A program made the position numbers and the translations under genes. Below are positions 25,438 through 33,935 of a DNA stretch of 64,000 bases, piece after piece. This DNA comes from DASUPK01 sp963815045 (GTDB lineage Bacteria; Actinomycetota; Thermoleophilia; Solirubrobacterales; 70-9), in contig CAWFET010000005.1 in assembly GCA_963815045.1 (NCBI GenBank), positions 1 through 64,000 on the forward strand. The letters are read 5' to 3'. Position 1 is the stretch's first letter. Every line of letters starts with the position of its first letter. The notes beneath the pieces are model-generated. The model saw only the letters and a list, made by a program, of their open reading frames with translations, was not told the origin of the DNA and made no database searches.

Positions 25438-26310
25438 CCCCTCAACGCCGATCCCGACGAGCGGGCCGCCGACGGTGTCGAGCAGCGAGTCGGCCGCCAC
25501 CGCGCGCAGAGCGGCCGGCCCGAGGGGATCGGCGACCTGCACCGTCCCGATCTGGAGCAGGCGAAGCCGCTGGCTCTGCTGGGGGGCCAGCACGAAGGTC
25601 ACACCGTCGAGCGAGGGCCCAAGCCCCATCGAGCTGCCCCACCACCCAGCGGATCGCGACAGCATCCGCCGACCGGGCCCGCTCGGCCCCGCCTGGAAGG
25701 CGCCCGTGCCGGAGCCCGGGAGGTCGGAGAGGAAGCGGGCCCCCTGACCGCTCTGCGGATCGAGGGCGCGCGGCGAGACGATCCCCAGCTGCGGAGAGCT
25801 GAGGCGCCTGACCAGGTCCGGCACGGGCTGGTCGAGCAGGAAGCGGACCTCGTCGGGCCGGGGCGCATCGACGGCGAACAGGTGCGGCAGGAGCCTGCGG
25901 CCCGCCGGCTCGGACTGCCAGCGGCGCGAGTTGGCGAGGACGGCGGCGGCGTTGAAGGGCGTCCCGTCCTGGAAGCGGACGTTCGGGCGCAGGGTCACCG
26001 TCCAGGTCGTCCGGTCTCGCGACGGCCGCGCCTCGAGGGCGAGCCCCGCCTGTGGCCCCGCCTGGACGTACGGGCCCGAGAGGCGCTCGATCAGCGGCTC
26101 ATAGATCTGCCTGACGACGATCTGCTGCGCCCGCGTCTGGGCCGCGAGTGGATCGAGCGTCTCGGGGAGCTCCGGCAGCGCATAGGCGAGGGTTCCGCCG
26201 CCGCCCGCAGGGGGCAGGCCCGTGCTGACCCGCGCCCCTCCCCCGTCCGAGCCTCCGCAGCCCGCCAGCGCCAACAGAACCAGAGTGGCGGCAATCCCCT
26301 TCGTCATCAA
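25363..26310 (-). CDS. Oligopeptide-type ABC substrate-binding lipoprotein, short
   Basis: The 315-residue protein has a lipoprotein signal (LLALAGC, Cys at residue 18) and the SBP_bac_5 start: LAYALPELPETLDPLAAQT, RQIYEPLIERL and WTVTLRPNVRFQDGTPFNAAAVLAN. Family members are usually about 500-550 residues, so roughly the C-terminal 40% is missing. The frame ends naturally in the region opposite the Abi-alpha gene. I saw no convincing continuation in other frames. No permease or ATPase genes are nearby, so it may be a regulatory or orphan binding protein. Confidence 0.72.
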   Translation of the reverse strand: MMTKGIAATLVLLALAGCGGSDGGGARVSTGLPPAGGGGTLAYALPELPETLDPLAAQTRAQQIVVRQIYEPLIERLSGPYVQAGPQAGLALEARPSRDRTTWTVTLRPNVRFQDGTPFNAAAVLANSRRWQSEPAGRRLLPHLFAVDAPRPDEVRFLLDQPVPDLVRRLSSPQLGIVSPRALDPQSGQGARFLSDLPGSGTGAFQAGPSGPGRRMLSRSAGWWGSSMGLGPSLDGVTFVLAPQQSQRLRLLQIGTVQVADPLGPAALRAVAADSLLDTVGGPLVGIGVEGSVRGIDSAQPIPVLSSVWLTRLVG

Positions 26311-26385
26311 TCGCGGTTGTCAGCGGCCGCACGCATAAGTCGCGGCGGCAAGCCGCCGCTCCGATAGAGAGCGGCCTTGCAACCG

Positions 26386-26610
26386 CTACAGCTTCAGGAT
26401 GACGATCGCGTTCAGCGCCCAGAGGATCCCGAAGAAGATGGTCCACCGGGTCAGGTTCCGCTCCACCAGCGAGCCGCCTCCGAAGGAGCTGCCGCCTCCG
26501 CCGATGCCGAACGCACCGGAGAGACCGGCGTCCTTGCCGGAGTGCAGGAGCACCAGGAAGATCAGGATCACCGAGATGATGACCTCGACCACGCTGAGCA
26601 CGGTTGCCAT
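26386..26610 (-). CDS. secG: Preprotein translocase subunit SecG
   Basis: The 74-residue protein has two membrane segments: VEVIISVILIFLVLLHSG (about residues 7-24) and LTRWTIFFGILWALNAIVIL near the C-terminus. Between them is the SecG loop GKDAGLSGAFGIGGGGSSFG. SecG supports SecYE in protein export. The frame is open upstream, but ATG 26610 (MATVLSVVEV) gives the standard length. It lies 17 bases downstream of the CcmI-like gene on the same strand. Confidence 0.9.
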   Translation of the reverse strand: MATVLSVVEVIISVILIFLVLLHSGKDAGLSGAFGIGGGGSSFGGGSLVERNLTRWTIFFGILWALNAIVILKL

Positions 26611-26627
26611 GCGCGGCAGTGTAGAGA

Positions 26628-26912
26628 TCAGTCCTGCTTGGGACGCAGGCGATCCAGCCTTTTGAGGATGTCGATCGCCTCTCCGCGCAGCTCGCGGTCG
26701 AGGCGCTTGAAGTCCTCGTCGGAGAGCTTGCCCGAGGCGTGATCGGTCTCGGCGTCGCGGATCTGGCGGTACTTGGCCTCCTTGCGGGCCTCGAGGTCGG
26801 CGAGCTCCGCCTCGGCCGGATCGGCGGTGTCCTGTGAGGGGCGCCCGCGCAGCGGCGCGGTCACGAACCACGCGACCAGCACGACGATGGCGACGGCGAG
26901 GAGAAATTCCAT
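26628..26912 (-). CDS. Short CcmI-like membrane protein
   Basis: The 94-residue protein has one N-terminal membrane helix (MEFLLAVAIVVLVAWFVTAP) followed by a charged coiled-coil: ADLEARKEAKYRQIRDAETD, HASGKLSDEDFKRLDRELRG. This arrangement matches the N-terminal part of the cytochrome c maturation protein CcmI (membrane anchor plus leucine-zipper-like helix). The TPR domain is absent. Position next to ccmF and ccmE supports a role in holding the haem lyase or apocytochrome. Other short DUF proteins of the same shape are possible. Confidence 0.65.
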   Translation of the reverse strand: MEFLLAVAIVVLVAWFVTAPLRGRPSQDTADPAEAELADLEARKEAKYRQIRDAETDHASGKLSDEDFKRLDRELRGEAIDILKRLDRLRPKQD

Positions 26913-26960
26913 GGGCGCGGGAAGTTAGGGACTACTGGATGCGCCCAACGCCGCCGCTCC

Positions 26961-29156
26961 TCAGGAGGGCGGACTTGCTGTCCCCAGCTCCTTGCCGAGC
27001 CTGGCGCGGTACGCCGCCTCGAGTCGACGCCTCGATTCGAGGGCGGGCCAGGCGGCCATCACGGCCCCGGCGACAGCGATCAGGGCGCCGATCCAGATCC
27101 AGCCGACGAGCGGGTTGACGATCACGCGGAAGTTGGCCGGCCTTGGGTTGTCGAGGTAGTGCTGTACCAGCGCCAGGATCGCGACACCCTGAGCCTGAGG
27201 CGGCAGGCCGGACAGCTGCCGGTTGCCGCGGACGATCGCCGGGTTGAGCGAGGAGAGGTCGGGCTGGAAGGCGGTCCAGATGTCTCCCCCGGCCCCAGTC
27301 TTCAGGCCCACCTCGCTGGTCGACTCCCCCATGAAATAGCGGCCGATGGCCCCCGCGGTCGGGTCCATGGTCGGGTAGAAGTTCCGCGCCGGGTTGAGCG
27401 TGGTTACGTGCTTGCCGTTCCGCGTCACGTCGAGCTGGGCCGCGAACGAGATCCGCTCGTTTCGGGGATCGGCGGTGATCTTGCGATAGGCGATGTCGTA
27501 GTCGCCGACCTTCGCGGTCTGGCCCACCTGGAGGCGCAGGTCCCGGTTGGTCTGGAAGCTGGACGACGCAGCGATCCCGATCAGCGTGAGCGCGATCCCT
27601 GCGTGGACGATGTAGCCGCCGTAGCGGCGCCGGTTGCGCCCGACGGCCGTGGCCAGGGCGCGTGGATACGCCTCGCCGGTGAGCGCGTGGCGGGTCGAGC
27701 CGGCCCGCCAGAACTCGCCGAGCAGGGCGACGACCGTGAAGGCGGCGAAGGCGAATACGAAGAGAGCCCACGGGTGACGCCCGGCATCGCTCACCGCCAG
27801 CAGGACGACGATCGCAGCGCCGGCGGCGATGCTGGGCCAGAGCAACAGCCGCCGCGCGGCGCCGCCGCTCAACCGGCCCCAGGCGAACAGAGGCCCGAGT
27901 CCGGTGAACAGCACGAGCAGCACGCCGATCGGCGTGACGTACCGGTTGAACCAGGGCGCCGCCAGCGAGTGCTTCTCGCCGGTGAAGAACTCCGAGATCA
28001 GCGGGAAGAAGGTCCCCCAGAAGATCACCACCGCCAGGCCGACCAGCAGCAGGTTGTTGATCAGGAAGATCGACTCGCGCGAGACCAGCGAGTCGATCCG
28101 CCGCTCCGGCCGGAGCTGATCGAGCCGCGTCACGATCAGGATGGTTGAGCCCACCGCGGCGATCCCGATCAGGACGAGCAGCGGGCCGCCCACCGTCGAG
28201 GCGCCGAAGGCGTGGATCGACTGGAGCACCCCCGAGCGGACCAGGAACGTCCCGAGCAGGCAGAGCACGAACGTCGCCGAGATCAGGCTGACGTTCCAGA
28301 CCTTCAGCATCCCGCGCTTCTCCTGCACCATCACCGAGTGCAGGAACGCCGTGCCGACGAGCCATGGCATCAGCGCGGCATTCTCGACCGGGTCCCAGCC
28401 CCAGTAGCCGCCCCAGCCGAGCTCCTCATAGGACCAACGGGAACCGAGCAGCAGGCCGATGCCGAGGAAGGTCCAGGCGACCAGCGCGAAGTTCCGGGTG
28501 GTGCGGATCCAGCTGGCGTCGAGCTTGCGGCTGATCAGCGCCCCGATGCAGAACGCGAACGGGATCGACCAGAGCACGTAGCCCGAGTAGAGCATCGGCG
28601 GGTGCACCGCCATGTAGGGATTGCGCAGGAGCGGCGTCAGGCCGACGCCCTCCGCGGGCGCGGGATTCAGATGAGCGAACGGCTGGGCTTTGAAGATCAT
28701 CAGCCCGATGAAGAAGGAGCCGAGCGCCGCCAGGATCGCCGTCGCCCAGGGGACGATCTCGCGATGGCGGCGTCGGGTGATGAAGAGGACCCCGGTCGAG
28801 GCGAGGGAGAGCACCCAGGCCCAGAGCAGCAGCGAGCCCTCCTGGCTCGACCACATCGCCGTCAGCTTGTAGAAGGTCGGCGTGGTCGTCGAGGAGTGAT
28901 CGGCCACCAGCGCGAAATGGAAGTCGTCGCGGAGGAAGGCGAGCTCGAGGAGGACGACCGCCGTCGTGAGCAGCGCCGCCATCGCGTAGATCGCGCGGCG
29001 TGCGGAGTCGACCCAGCGACGGTCGCCCGTGCGGCCTCCCTGGATCCCGGCGCCCGCGGCGTAGATCGCGCACAGCAGCGCCGCGGCCAGCAATGCGGAG
29101 CCGAGGATCGTCAGCTCGACTGCCCCGGCGTCGTGGTGGTGAACTTGGACGGGCAC
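26961..29156 (-). CDS. ccmF: Cytochrome c haem lyase subunit CcmF
   Basis: The 731-residue polytopic protein carries the haem-handling WWD domain WGGYWGWDPVENAALMPWL near residue 247. It also has conserved His-containing segments (AVHPPMLYSGYV, residues about 185-196; VGTAFLHSVMVQEKR, near 266), some 13-15 membrane helices and a C-terminal periplasmic beta-rich domain. CcmF ligates haem from CcmE to apocytochrome c with CcmH. The start GTG 29156 lies inside the end of ccmE. A later start near 29114 cannot be excluded. It is downstream of ccmE in the same operon and upstream of the ccmI-like gene. Confidence 0.93.
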   Translation of the reverse strand: MPVQVHHHDAGAVELTILGSALLAAALLCAIYAAGAGIQGGRTGDRRWVDSARRAIYAMAALLTTAVVLLELAFLRDDFHFALVADHSSTTTPTFYKLTAMWSSQEGSLLLWAWVLSLASTGVLFITRRRHREIVPWATAILAALGSFFIGLMIFKAQPFAHLNPAPAEGVGLTPLLRNPYMAVHPPMLYSGYVLWSIPFAFCIGALISRKLDASWIRTTRNFALVAWTFLGIGLLLGSRWSYEELGWGGYWGWDPVENAALMPWLVGTAFLHSVMVQEKRGMLKVWNVSLISATFVLCLLGTFLVRSGVLQSIHAFGASTVGGPLLVLIGIAAVGSTILIVTRLDQLRPERRIDSLVSRESIFLINNLLLVGLAVVIFWGTFFPLISEFFTGEKHSLAAPWFNRYVTPIGVLLVLFTGLGPLFAWGRLSGGAARRLLLWPSIAAGAAIVVLLAVSDAGRHPWALFVFAFAAFTVVALLGEFWRAGSTRHALTGEAYPRALATAVGRNRRRYGGYIVHAGIALTLIGIAASSSFQTNRDLRLQVGQTAKVGDYDIAYRKITADPRNERISFAAQLDVTRNGKHVTTLNPARNFYPTMDPTAGAIGRYFMGESTSEVGLKTGAGGDIWTAFQPDLSSLNPAIVRGNRQLSGLPPQAQGVAILALVQHYLDNPRPANFRVIVNPLVGWIWIGALIAVAGAVMAAWPALESRRRLEAAYRARLGKELGTASPPS

Positions 29157-29518
29157 TTCGTGATCAGGCTGTCCCGCTCGCCCACGAAGGTGCCGTCATG
29201 GAGCTTGCCGGTGACGATCACCTCGCGCCCGTCCCGGAACGGATCCGGGACGGTGCCGCTGTAGGTGACCGGGATGGGATGGCTTCCGTCGCGGTCGGAG
29301 ATGCGGAAGTCGAGCTGGTCGCCCGCATGATGGATCGAGCCCGGGACGACATCGCCGGTCAGCTCATAGGTCTGGTTCGGGTCGGCGTTGACCAGCTGCG
29401 AGGGCTCCTTCGCCTCGCTGGAGGCCGAGAACGACGTGTAGACGAGGCCGACGGCCAGCAGCACGGCTGCCGACAGCGCCACCACCAGCCTGATCTTGCG
29501 TTTTCGAGATGGGTCCAC
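29111..29518 (-). CDS. ccmE: Cytochrome c haem chaperone CcmE (Cys-type)
   Basis: The 135-residue protein has a cytoplasmic basic N-terminus, a membrane anchor (IRLVVALSAAVLLAVGLVYT) and the CcmE OB-fold (LTGDVVPGSIH, LDFRISDRDGSHPIPVTYSG, VPDPFRDGREVIVTGKL, GTFVGERDSLITKCPSKF). Classical CcmE binds haem by a His in LAKHDExY. Archaeal and Desulfovibrio-type CcmE use Cys in a CxxxY motif. Here the motif is CPSKF, that is Cys-type with Phe in place of Tyr. The start is GTG 29518. It overlaps ccmF. Confidence 0.9.
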   Translation of the reverse strand: MDPSRKRKIRLVVALSAAVLLAVGLVYTSFSASSEAKEPSQLVNADPNQTYELTGDVVPGSIHHAGDQLDFRISDRDGSHPIPVTYSGTVPDPFRDGREVIVTGKLHDGTFVGERDSLITKCPSKFTTTTPGQSS

Positions 29519-29561
29519 GGGGCGCTGCGAATTATCGCAACCCGCGCTTAAAGGCTCCGGC

Positions 29562-31172
29562 TCACACCTGGGTCGGCTCGCTCTGCATCGTGGCACCGGC
29601 GCCGTTGGCCGCCTCCGTGGCCTCATTGCCCTCGGGATCGGACGCCGTGTGGACCCGGTTGCGGCCCGCCCGCTTGGCGGAGTAGAGGGCGCGGTCCGCC
29701 TTGCGCAGCAGCTCCTCGCGGTTCGCGGCGTCCTCGGGGAACGAGGCCACCCCGAAGCTCGCGGTGATTCCCTGCTCCAGGCCGGGAATGCGGAGGGTCT
29801 CAATCGTCGACCGGAGCTTCTCGGCCACCAGGCGCGCGCCGTCGGTGTCGTCGCCGGGCAGCAGGACCATGAACTCCTCGCCGCCGTCGCGGGCGGCGAA
29901 GTCGTTCTCGCGAATCGTCGCTCCGACGGCCGAGCCGATCGCCGCGAGCACCTCGTCGCCCTTGGGATGACCGTAGGTGTCGTTGACCCGCTTGAAGCGA
30001 TCGAGATCGAAGAGGACGAGTGCAAGCGGCTTCGACGTGCGAGCCGCGTTCGCGACCATGTGCTTGAAGGTGTCGTCGGCCGAGCGCTTGTTGGGAAGGC
30101 CGGTGAGCTTGTCGCTCGACGCTCTGCGCTCGGCGATCGCGAGGTTGCGCAGATGGGCGACGACCGGTGCCGCCTCGCCGACGCTCTCGGAGACCGTCCG
30201 CTCAGTCGAGTCGGCGAACCGCTTCTCGCCGCGGACCAAGACCGAGCCGATTACCTCACCGCCGACGATGGCGGGGACGCACAGGGATCGGCCGCCGATC
30301 TTGCCGCAGATATCGCAACGCAGCAGGTCGTCGTCGCCAGTTCCGCCGGTTGAGGCCTTTGCGGTCCTGACGGCGAGGCAGTCGTCCGGCTTGGCGCCCT
30401 CTATCGCCTTGCCCAAGTCACTTTTCTCGTCAATCGGCGTCGTCGGCTCGAGCCGGTCGGCGCTGTTGTTGCGATTGAACACCGAGACATCCGAGCCCGG
30501 CACAGAGCGCTCCAGATGGGCCTGGACCAGGCTGTACGCCTCGGGCTCCGTGCGCGCCGCCTGCAGACCCTCGCCGAAGCGCCGGATCCGGCGACGGCGA
30601 CGTTCGGCGCGCTTCGCCGAGAGCCCCAGGGCAATGATCACCAGACCAAGGACCCCGATCGCGGCGAGAGAGACCAGGCTGGTCTGCTTCTGGGCGCTGC
30701 GGCGCTCTTCGTCGATCACGGTCGCCACATGAGCGTTCGAGGCGACCACCCGGTCGAAGGCCGCGATTCGGCGCTGCTGTTCTGCGACCGAGCCCCGATG
30801 ACCGGTCGACTGGCGCCGGTGGACCGCCCTTGCATCGAGAGTCTGCTGGTACTTGATCTGCTTCGCCATCAGGGCGACCGCGACTTGTTCGTCGCCGCTG
30901 TTCGCGATGTCTTGGAGCCTGGTCAAAGTCTGCACGACCCGCAGCTGGGCCCCCTCGTACTGCCCAAGCAGGCGGGGGTCGCCCGAGACGACGAAGCCCT
31001 CGGTCCCCTCCACCAGCCTGTGCATGGAGTCCTGTACGGCCTGATTCGCCGTGTTCTCGCTGAACGACTCATCGCCGGTGTGGCGCTGGGCACGATCGGT
31101 GAGCAGCAGCGCACCCGCGATTGCCATGACGATCCCGCAGAGCAGCACTAGATTGGAGGCTCGAAACCTCAT
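29562..31172 (-). CDS. Membrane diguanylate cyclase (CHASE3-like, GAF-like, GGDEF)
   Basis: From ATG 31172 the protein has about 536 residues. A membrane helix near residues 5-22 is followed by an extracytoplasmic helical sensor of CHASE3 type (to about residue 160). A second membrane helix (about residues 163-185) leads to a GAF-like domain containing RCDICGKIGGRSLCVPAIVG, and then a GGDEF domain. The active motif reads DGGEEF, with the inhibitory I-site RxxD (RENDF) five residues before it, so it should make c-di-GMP and be product-inhibited. I chose MRFRASNLVLL as start since the longer frame would overlap the divergent SDR gene. Confidence 0.9.
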   Translation of the reverse strand: MRFRASNLVLLCGIVMAIAGALLLTDRAQRHTGDESFSENTANQAVQDSMHRLVEGTEGFVVSGDPRLLGQYEGAQLRVVQTLTRLQDIANSGDEQVAVALMAKQIKYQQTLDARAVHRRQSTGHRGSVAEQQRRIAAFDRVVASNAHVATVIDEERRSAQKQTSLVSLAAIGVLGLVIIALGLSAKRAERRRRRIRRFGEGLQAARTEPEAYSLVQAHLERSVPGSDVSVFNRNNSADRLEPTTPIDEKSDLGKAIEGAKPDDCLAVRTAKASTGGTGDDDLLRCDICGKIGGRSLCVPAIVGGEVIGSVLVRGEKRFADSTERTVSESVGEAAPVVAHLRNLAIAERRASSDKLTGLPNKRSADDTFKHMVANAARTSKPLALVLFDLDRFKRVNDTYGHPKGDEVLAAIGSAVGATIRENDFAARDGGEEFMVLLPGDDTDGARLVAEKLRSTIETLRIPGLEQGITASFGVASFPEDAANREELLRKADRALYSAKRAGRNRVHTASDPEGNEATEAANGAGATMQSEPTQV

Positions 31173-31245
31173 ATTTTTGGTATCGGCGTGCCGACCCTGG
31201 CTCTGACCGTAGAAAACACCTAGATGACTGCGAAGATGAGCTCGC

Positions 31246-31950
31246 ATGGCTGACGGGCGGGTGATGCTGATCACGGGTGCGTCGAGCGGGATCGGCGCCC
31301 GCACGGCACAGCGCGCCGCCGAGGCCGGATACCGGCTCGTGCTCGGTGCCCGCCGCGAGGATCGCCTCGATCAGCTCGCCGAGGAGCTCGGCGGCTCCGA
31401 GCGGGCGATCGCCGTCCGCTGTGACGTCACGGAGTGGGAGGACTGCCAGCGAATCGCGGCGACGGCGATGGACTCCTTCGGCCGGCTCGACGCGGTCTTC
31501 GCGAACGCCGGCTTCGGCGCCAAGCGCGGCTATCTCGAGGAATCCCCCGAGCACTGGCGCTCGATGGTGCTCACCAACGTGCTCGGCGTCGCGCTGACGA
31601 TCCGAGCGACCATGCCCACGCTGCTCGAGGCGGGCACGGGCCACTACCTGCTGACGAGCTCGGTCGCGGGACGCCGAGCCCTACCCGGCTCGCTCTACTC
31701 GGCGACGAAGTGGGCGGTCGGAGCGATCGGCGAGTCCCTGCGGCAGGAGCTCCGGCAGATGCACGAGAACCACGGCATCCGGGTGACGCTGATCGAGCCG
31801 GGGATGACCGACACGGAGTTCTTCGACAATCGCCCCGAGCGGGCTCTCGAGGACGACGACATCGCCCGCGCCGTGCTCTGGGCGATGGAGCAGCCCGAGC
31901 AGGTCGACGTCAACGAGATCCTGATCCGTCCGACGGCTCAGGCGAACTGA
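31246..31950 (+). CDS. SDR-family oxidoreductase
   Basis: The 234-residue short-chain dehydrogenase has the cofactor motif TGASSGIGARTA (residues 9-20), an Arg after strand 2 (GARREDRL, suggesting NADPH), NAGFGAKRG near residue 88, catalytic Ser in LLTSSVAGR near residue 136 and YSATK near residue 148. It belongs to the serine-3-dehydrogenase/YdfG-like group by overall look. It is divergent from the cyclase gene and convergent with the GH16 gene, with 12 bases between stops. Confidence 0.87.
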   Translation: MADGRVMLITGASSGIGARTAQRAAEAGYRLVLGARREDRLDQLAEELGGSERAIAVRCDVTEWEDCQRIAATAMDSFGRLDAVFANAGFGAKRGYLEESPEHWRSMVLTNVLGVALTIRATMPTLLEAGTGHYLLTSSVAGRRALPGSLYSATKWAVGAIGESLRQELRQMHENHGIRVTLIEPGMTDTEFFDNRPERALEDDDIARAVLWAMEQPEQVDVNEILIRPTAQAN

Positions 31951-31962
31951 GCGCGGACCGGC

Positions 31963-33069
31963 CTACGTCCAGACCCTGACATAGTCGACTGTCGTCGTCG
32001 CGGGCAGTGGAGTCGTGGCGGGATCGAACTGGTTCGACGCCACCCCGAGGGCCTGGGTCAGAGCGAGCATGAACGGCTGGTCGAACGGTGCCGGCTTCGA
32101 TAGCGGTGCGGCGGGGTTCCAGTTGTCGACCAGGCAGGTCCTGCCGTCGTAGATCACCTTGATTTGGGTCGTGGTCCATTCCACCGCGTAGGTGTGGAAA
32201 TCGGCCGGATTCCCGATGACGCAGTTGTAGGCAGAGACGTTCGGGTCCGGGGTGGCCGGGTTGTAGTGGATGTAGGGGATCGCTCGGTCCGAATACTCCG
32301 AGTAGAGCTCCGCGAAGTCGATCTCGCCGGACTGCGGCCAGCCGCCGTACTTGCTCGTGTCATCCGGCCAAAGCCAAAACGCCGTGTGCAGTCCGGGGAC
32401 GGAGGCTGAGGAGATCTTGGCGCGCACCTCGAAGCGCCCGTAGGCCTGGCTGAAGCGGCCATAGGTCGAGACCATTCCGCTCGTGTATTGGGTCCTGAAG
32501 CTTGCGGGGGTCCCGTCCGCGCAGGTGAAGGGCGCGTCCTCCTTCCGGGCCGTGAGCTTCAGCGTGCCGTCGGAGACCGAGATGTTGTTTGGGCTGTCGA
32601 CGAAGCAGGCCGTCGGCCCGCTCGTATAGCCGGAGTAGTCGGTCCGCTGGGGGACCCACTTGGACGAGTCGAGCGTCGTTCCGTTGAAATCGTCCGAGAA
32701 GGTGCATCGCCAATAGGCCGTATCGGAGGCCGCCTTCGCCGCGATCTTCCTCTTGGCGCGCCGCTTCTTCAGGGCTCGCTTCTTCGCCTTCCCCCTCTTC
32801 TTCCGGGGTTGCTTCTTCTGGTTCTTCTGCTGTTGTTGCTGCGGCGCCTGAGCCGGAGGTGCGGCCGCCGTCGTGGTCGTGGCGGAATCCTTCGGGATCG
32901 CCGTGCCCCCGCAGTTGGGCTCCGCAGCGGCGGCCGACGGCAGGGCAACGCCCACCCCCAGGGCGAGCAGTGCGGCGGCTGCGATCGCCGGGCCGAGCTT
33001 CCGGCTGCACCGCAGCGTTTGGGCACGTGGCTTCGTTGCCTCCATACCCACGGATTCGGCCGGTCTCAC
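31963..33069 (-). CDS. Secreted glycoside hydrolase family 16 protein
   Basis: The protein (368 residues, or 360 from ATG 33045) has a signal peptide (AAAALLALGVGVALPSAAAA), a Gln/Lys/Arg-rich linker and a GH16 beta-jellyroll domain. The catalytic ExDxxE motif is in SGEIDFAELYSEYS. Other typical parts are FSDDFNGTTLDSSKW at its start, GRFSQAYGRFEVRAK, TAFWLWPDD and the C-terminal TVDYVRVW. GH16 enzymes cut beta-1,3/1,4-glucans and related polysaccharides. The basic linker may bind acidic glycans (inference). A paralog broken by a stop codon lies at 37911-38990. Confidence 0.9.
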   Translation of the reverse strand: MRPAESVGMEATKPRAQTLRCSRKLGPAIAAAALLALGVGVALPSAAAAEPNCGGTAIPKDSATTTTAAAPPAQAPQQQQQKNQKKQPRKKRGKAKKRALKKRRAKRKIAAKAASDTAYWRCTFSDDFNGTTLDSSKWVPQRTDYSGYTSGPTACFVDSPNNISVSDGTLKLTARKEDAPFTCADGTPASFRTQYTSGMVSTYGRFSQAYGRFEVRAKISSASVPGLHTAFWLWPDDTSKYGGWPQSGEIDFAELYSEYSDRAIPYIHYNPATPDPNVSAYNCVIGNPADFHTYAVEWTTTQIKVIYDGRTCLVDNWNPAAPLSKPAPFDQPFMLALTQALGVASNQFDPATTPLPATTTVDYVRVWT

Positions 33070-33200
33070 TCAGCACGCCAAATCAGCGGTCCGAATTGGA
33101 CTCCCAACCGTTGAATCCGGCCGCCTAGAGGTGGACCGTCGACCGTTGTGAACAGTGGGTAGTCCGGCCGACGATAAGTGGGGCATCTAGGATCGCTGGC

Positions 33201-33935
33201 TTGGCCACCCTGGAACCAGTGGTGATCCTCTGCGGAGGGAGCGGCACCCGCTTGCGCGAGCGCACCGAGTCGATCCCCAAAGCCCTCGTCGAGATCGGCG
33301 GGCGCCCGATCCTCTGGCACGTGATCTCGATCTACAGCTGCCAGGGCTTCTCGCGGTTCCTGCTCCTCACGGGCTACAAGGGCGGGTTGATCGAGCGCTG
33401 GGCTGCGGAAACCGCCTGGCCGAAGGGAGTCCAAGTGGAGTGCCTGGACACGGGGCTCGAGACCCCGACCGGCGGCCGGATCAAGCTGGCGGCGGAGCAG
33501 CTCGACGGCGAGCCCTTCTCCGCCACCTATGCCGACGGCGTCGCAGACATCGACCTCGCCGAGCTGGTCGAGTTCCACCGCTCCGGCGATGCCGTGGCGA
33601 CGATGACGGTCGTCCGCCCCGAGCTCCAGTTCGGGGTTGCCGAGATCGGCGCCGACGGGGCCGTGAGCGGCTTTCACGAGAAGCCCCGCGCCGAGCACTG
33701 GGTCAACGGCGGCTTCTTCTGCTTCGAGCCGGCGCTCTTCAACTACCTCGAAGAGGACAGCGTGCTGGAGCGTGAGCCACTGGAGCGCCTGGCGGGCGAG
33801 GGGAACCTGCGCGCGTACCGGCATGAAGGCTTCTGGGACTGCATGGACACCTATAAGGACGCGGTGCTCCTCAACGAGCTGTGGAGCTCGGGCGATCCAC
33901 CCTGGCGCGTCTGGGCCGAGGAGCCGGCGGGTTGA
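33201..33935 (+). CDS. Nucleotidyltransferase, glucose-1-phosphate cytidylyltransferase-like
   Basis: The 244-residue protein has the sugar-nucleotidyltransferase signature VVILCGGSGTRLRERTESIP (residues 7-26), KALVEIGGRPILWHVISIYS, the metal/product motif YADGVADID, and HEKPRAEHWVNGGFF. The layout, with PILWH and the FWDCMDTYKD end, is that of RfbF-type glucose-1-phosphate cytidylyltransferase, which makes CDP-glucose. The start is TTG 33201. The TTG of the next gene overlaps the TGA here, and that gene encodes a CDP-glucose-dehydratase-like enzyme, so the two form a pathway pair. Confidence 0.82.
   Translation: MATLEPVVILCGGSGTRLRERTESIPKALVEIGGRPILWHVISIYSCQGFSRFLLLTGYKGGLIERWAAETAWPKGVQVECLDTGLETPTGGRIKLAAEQLDGEPFSATYADGVADIDLAELVEFHRSGDAVATMTVVRPELQFGVAEIGADGAVSGFHEKPRAEHWVNGGFFCFEPALFNYLEEDSVLEREPLERLAGEGNLRAYRHEGFWDCMDTYKDAVLLNELWSSGDPPWRVWAEEPAG

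Noticed and set aside
26932..28365. 477-codon open frame on the minus strand inside ccmF
   Set aside because: It is an out-of-frame copy of ccmF, Arg/Asp-rich, while the other frame has the WWD motif and regular membrane helices.
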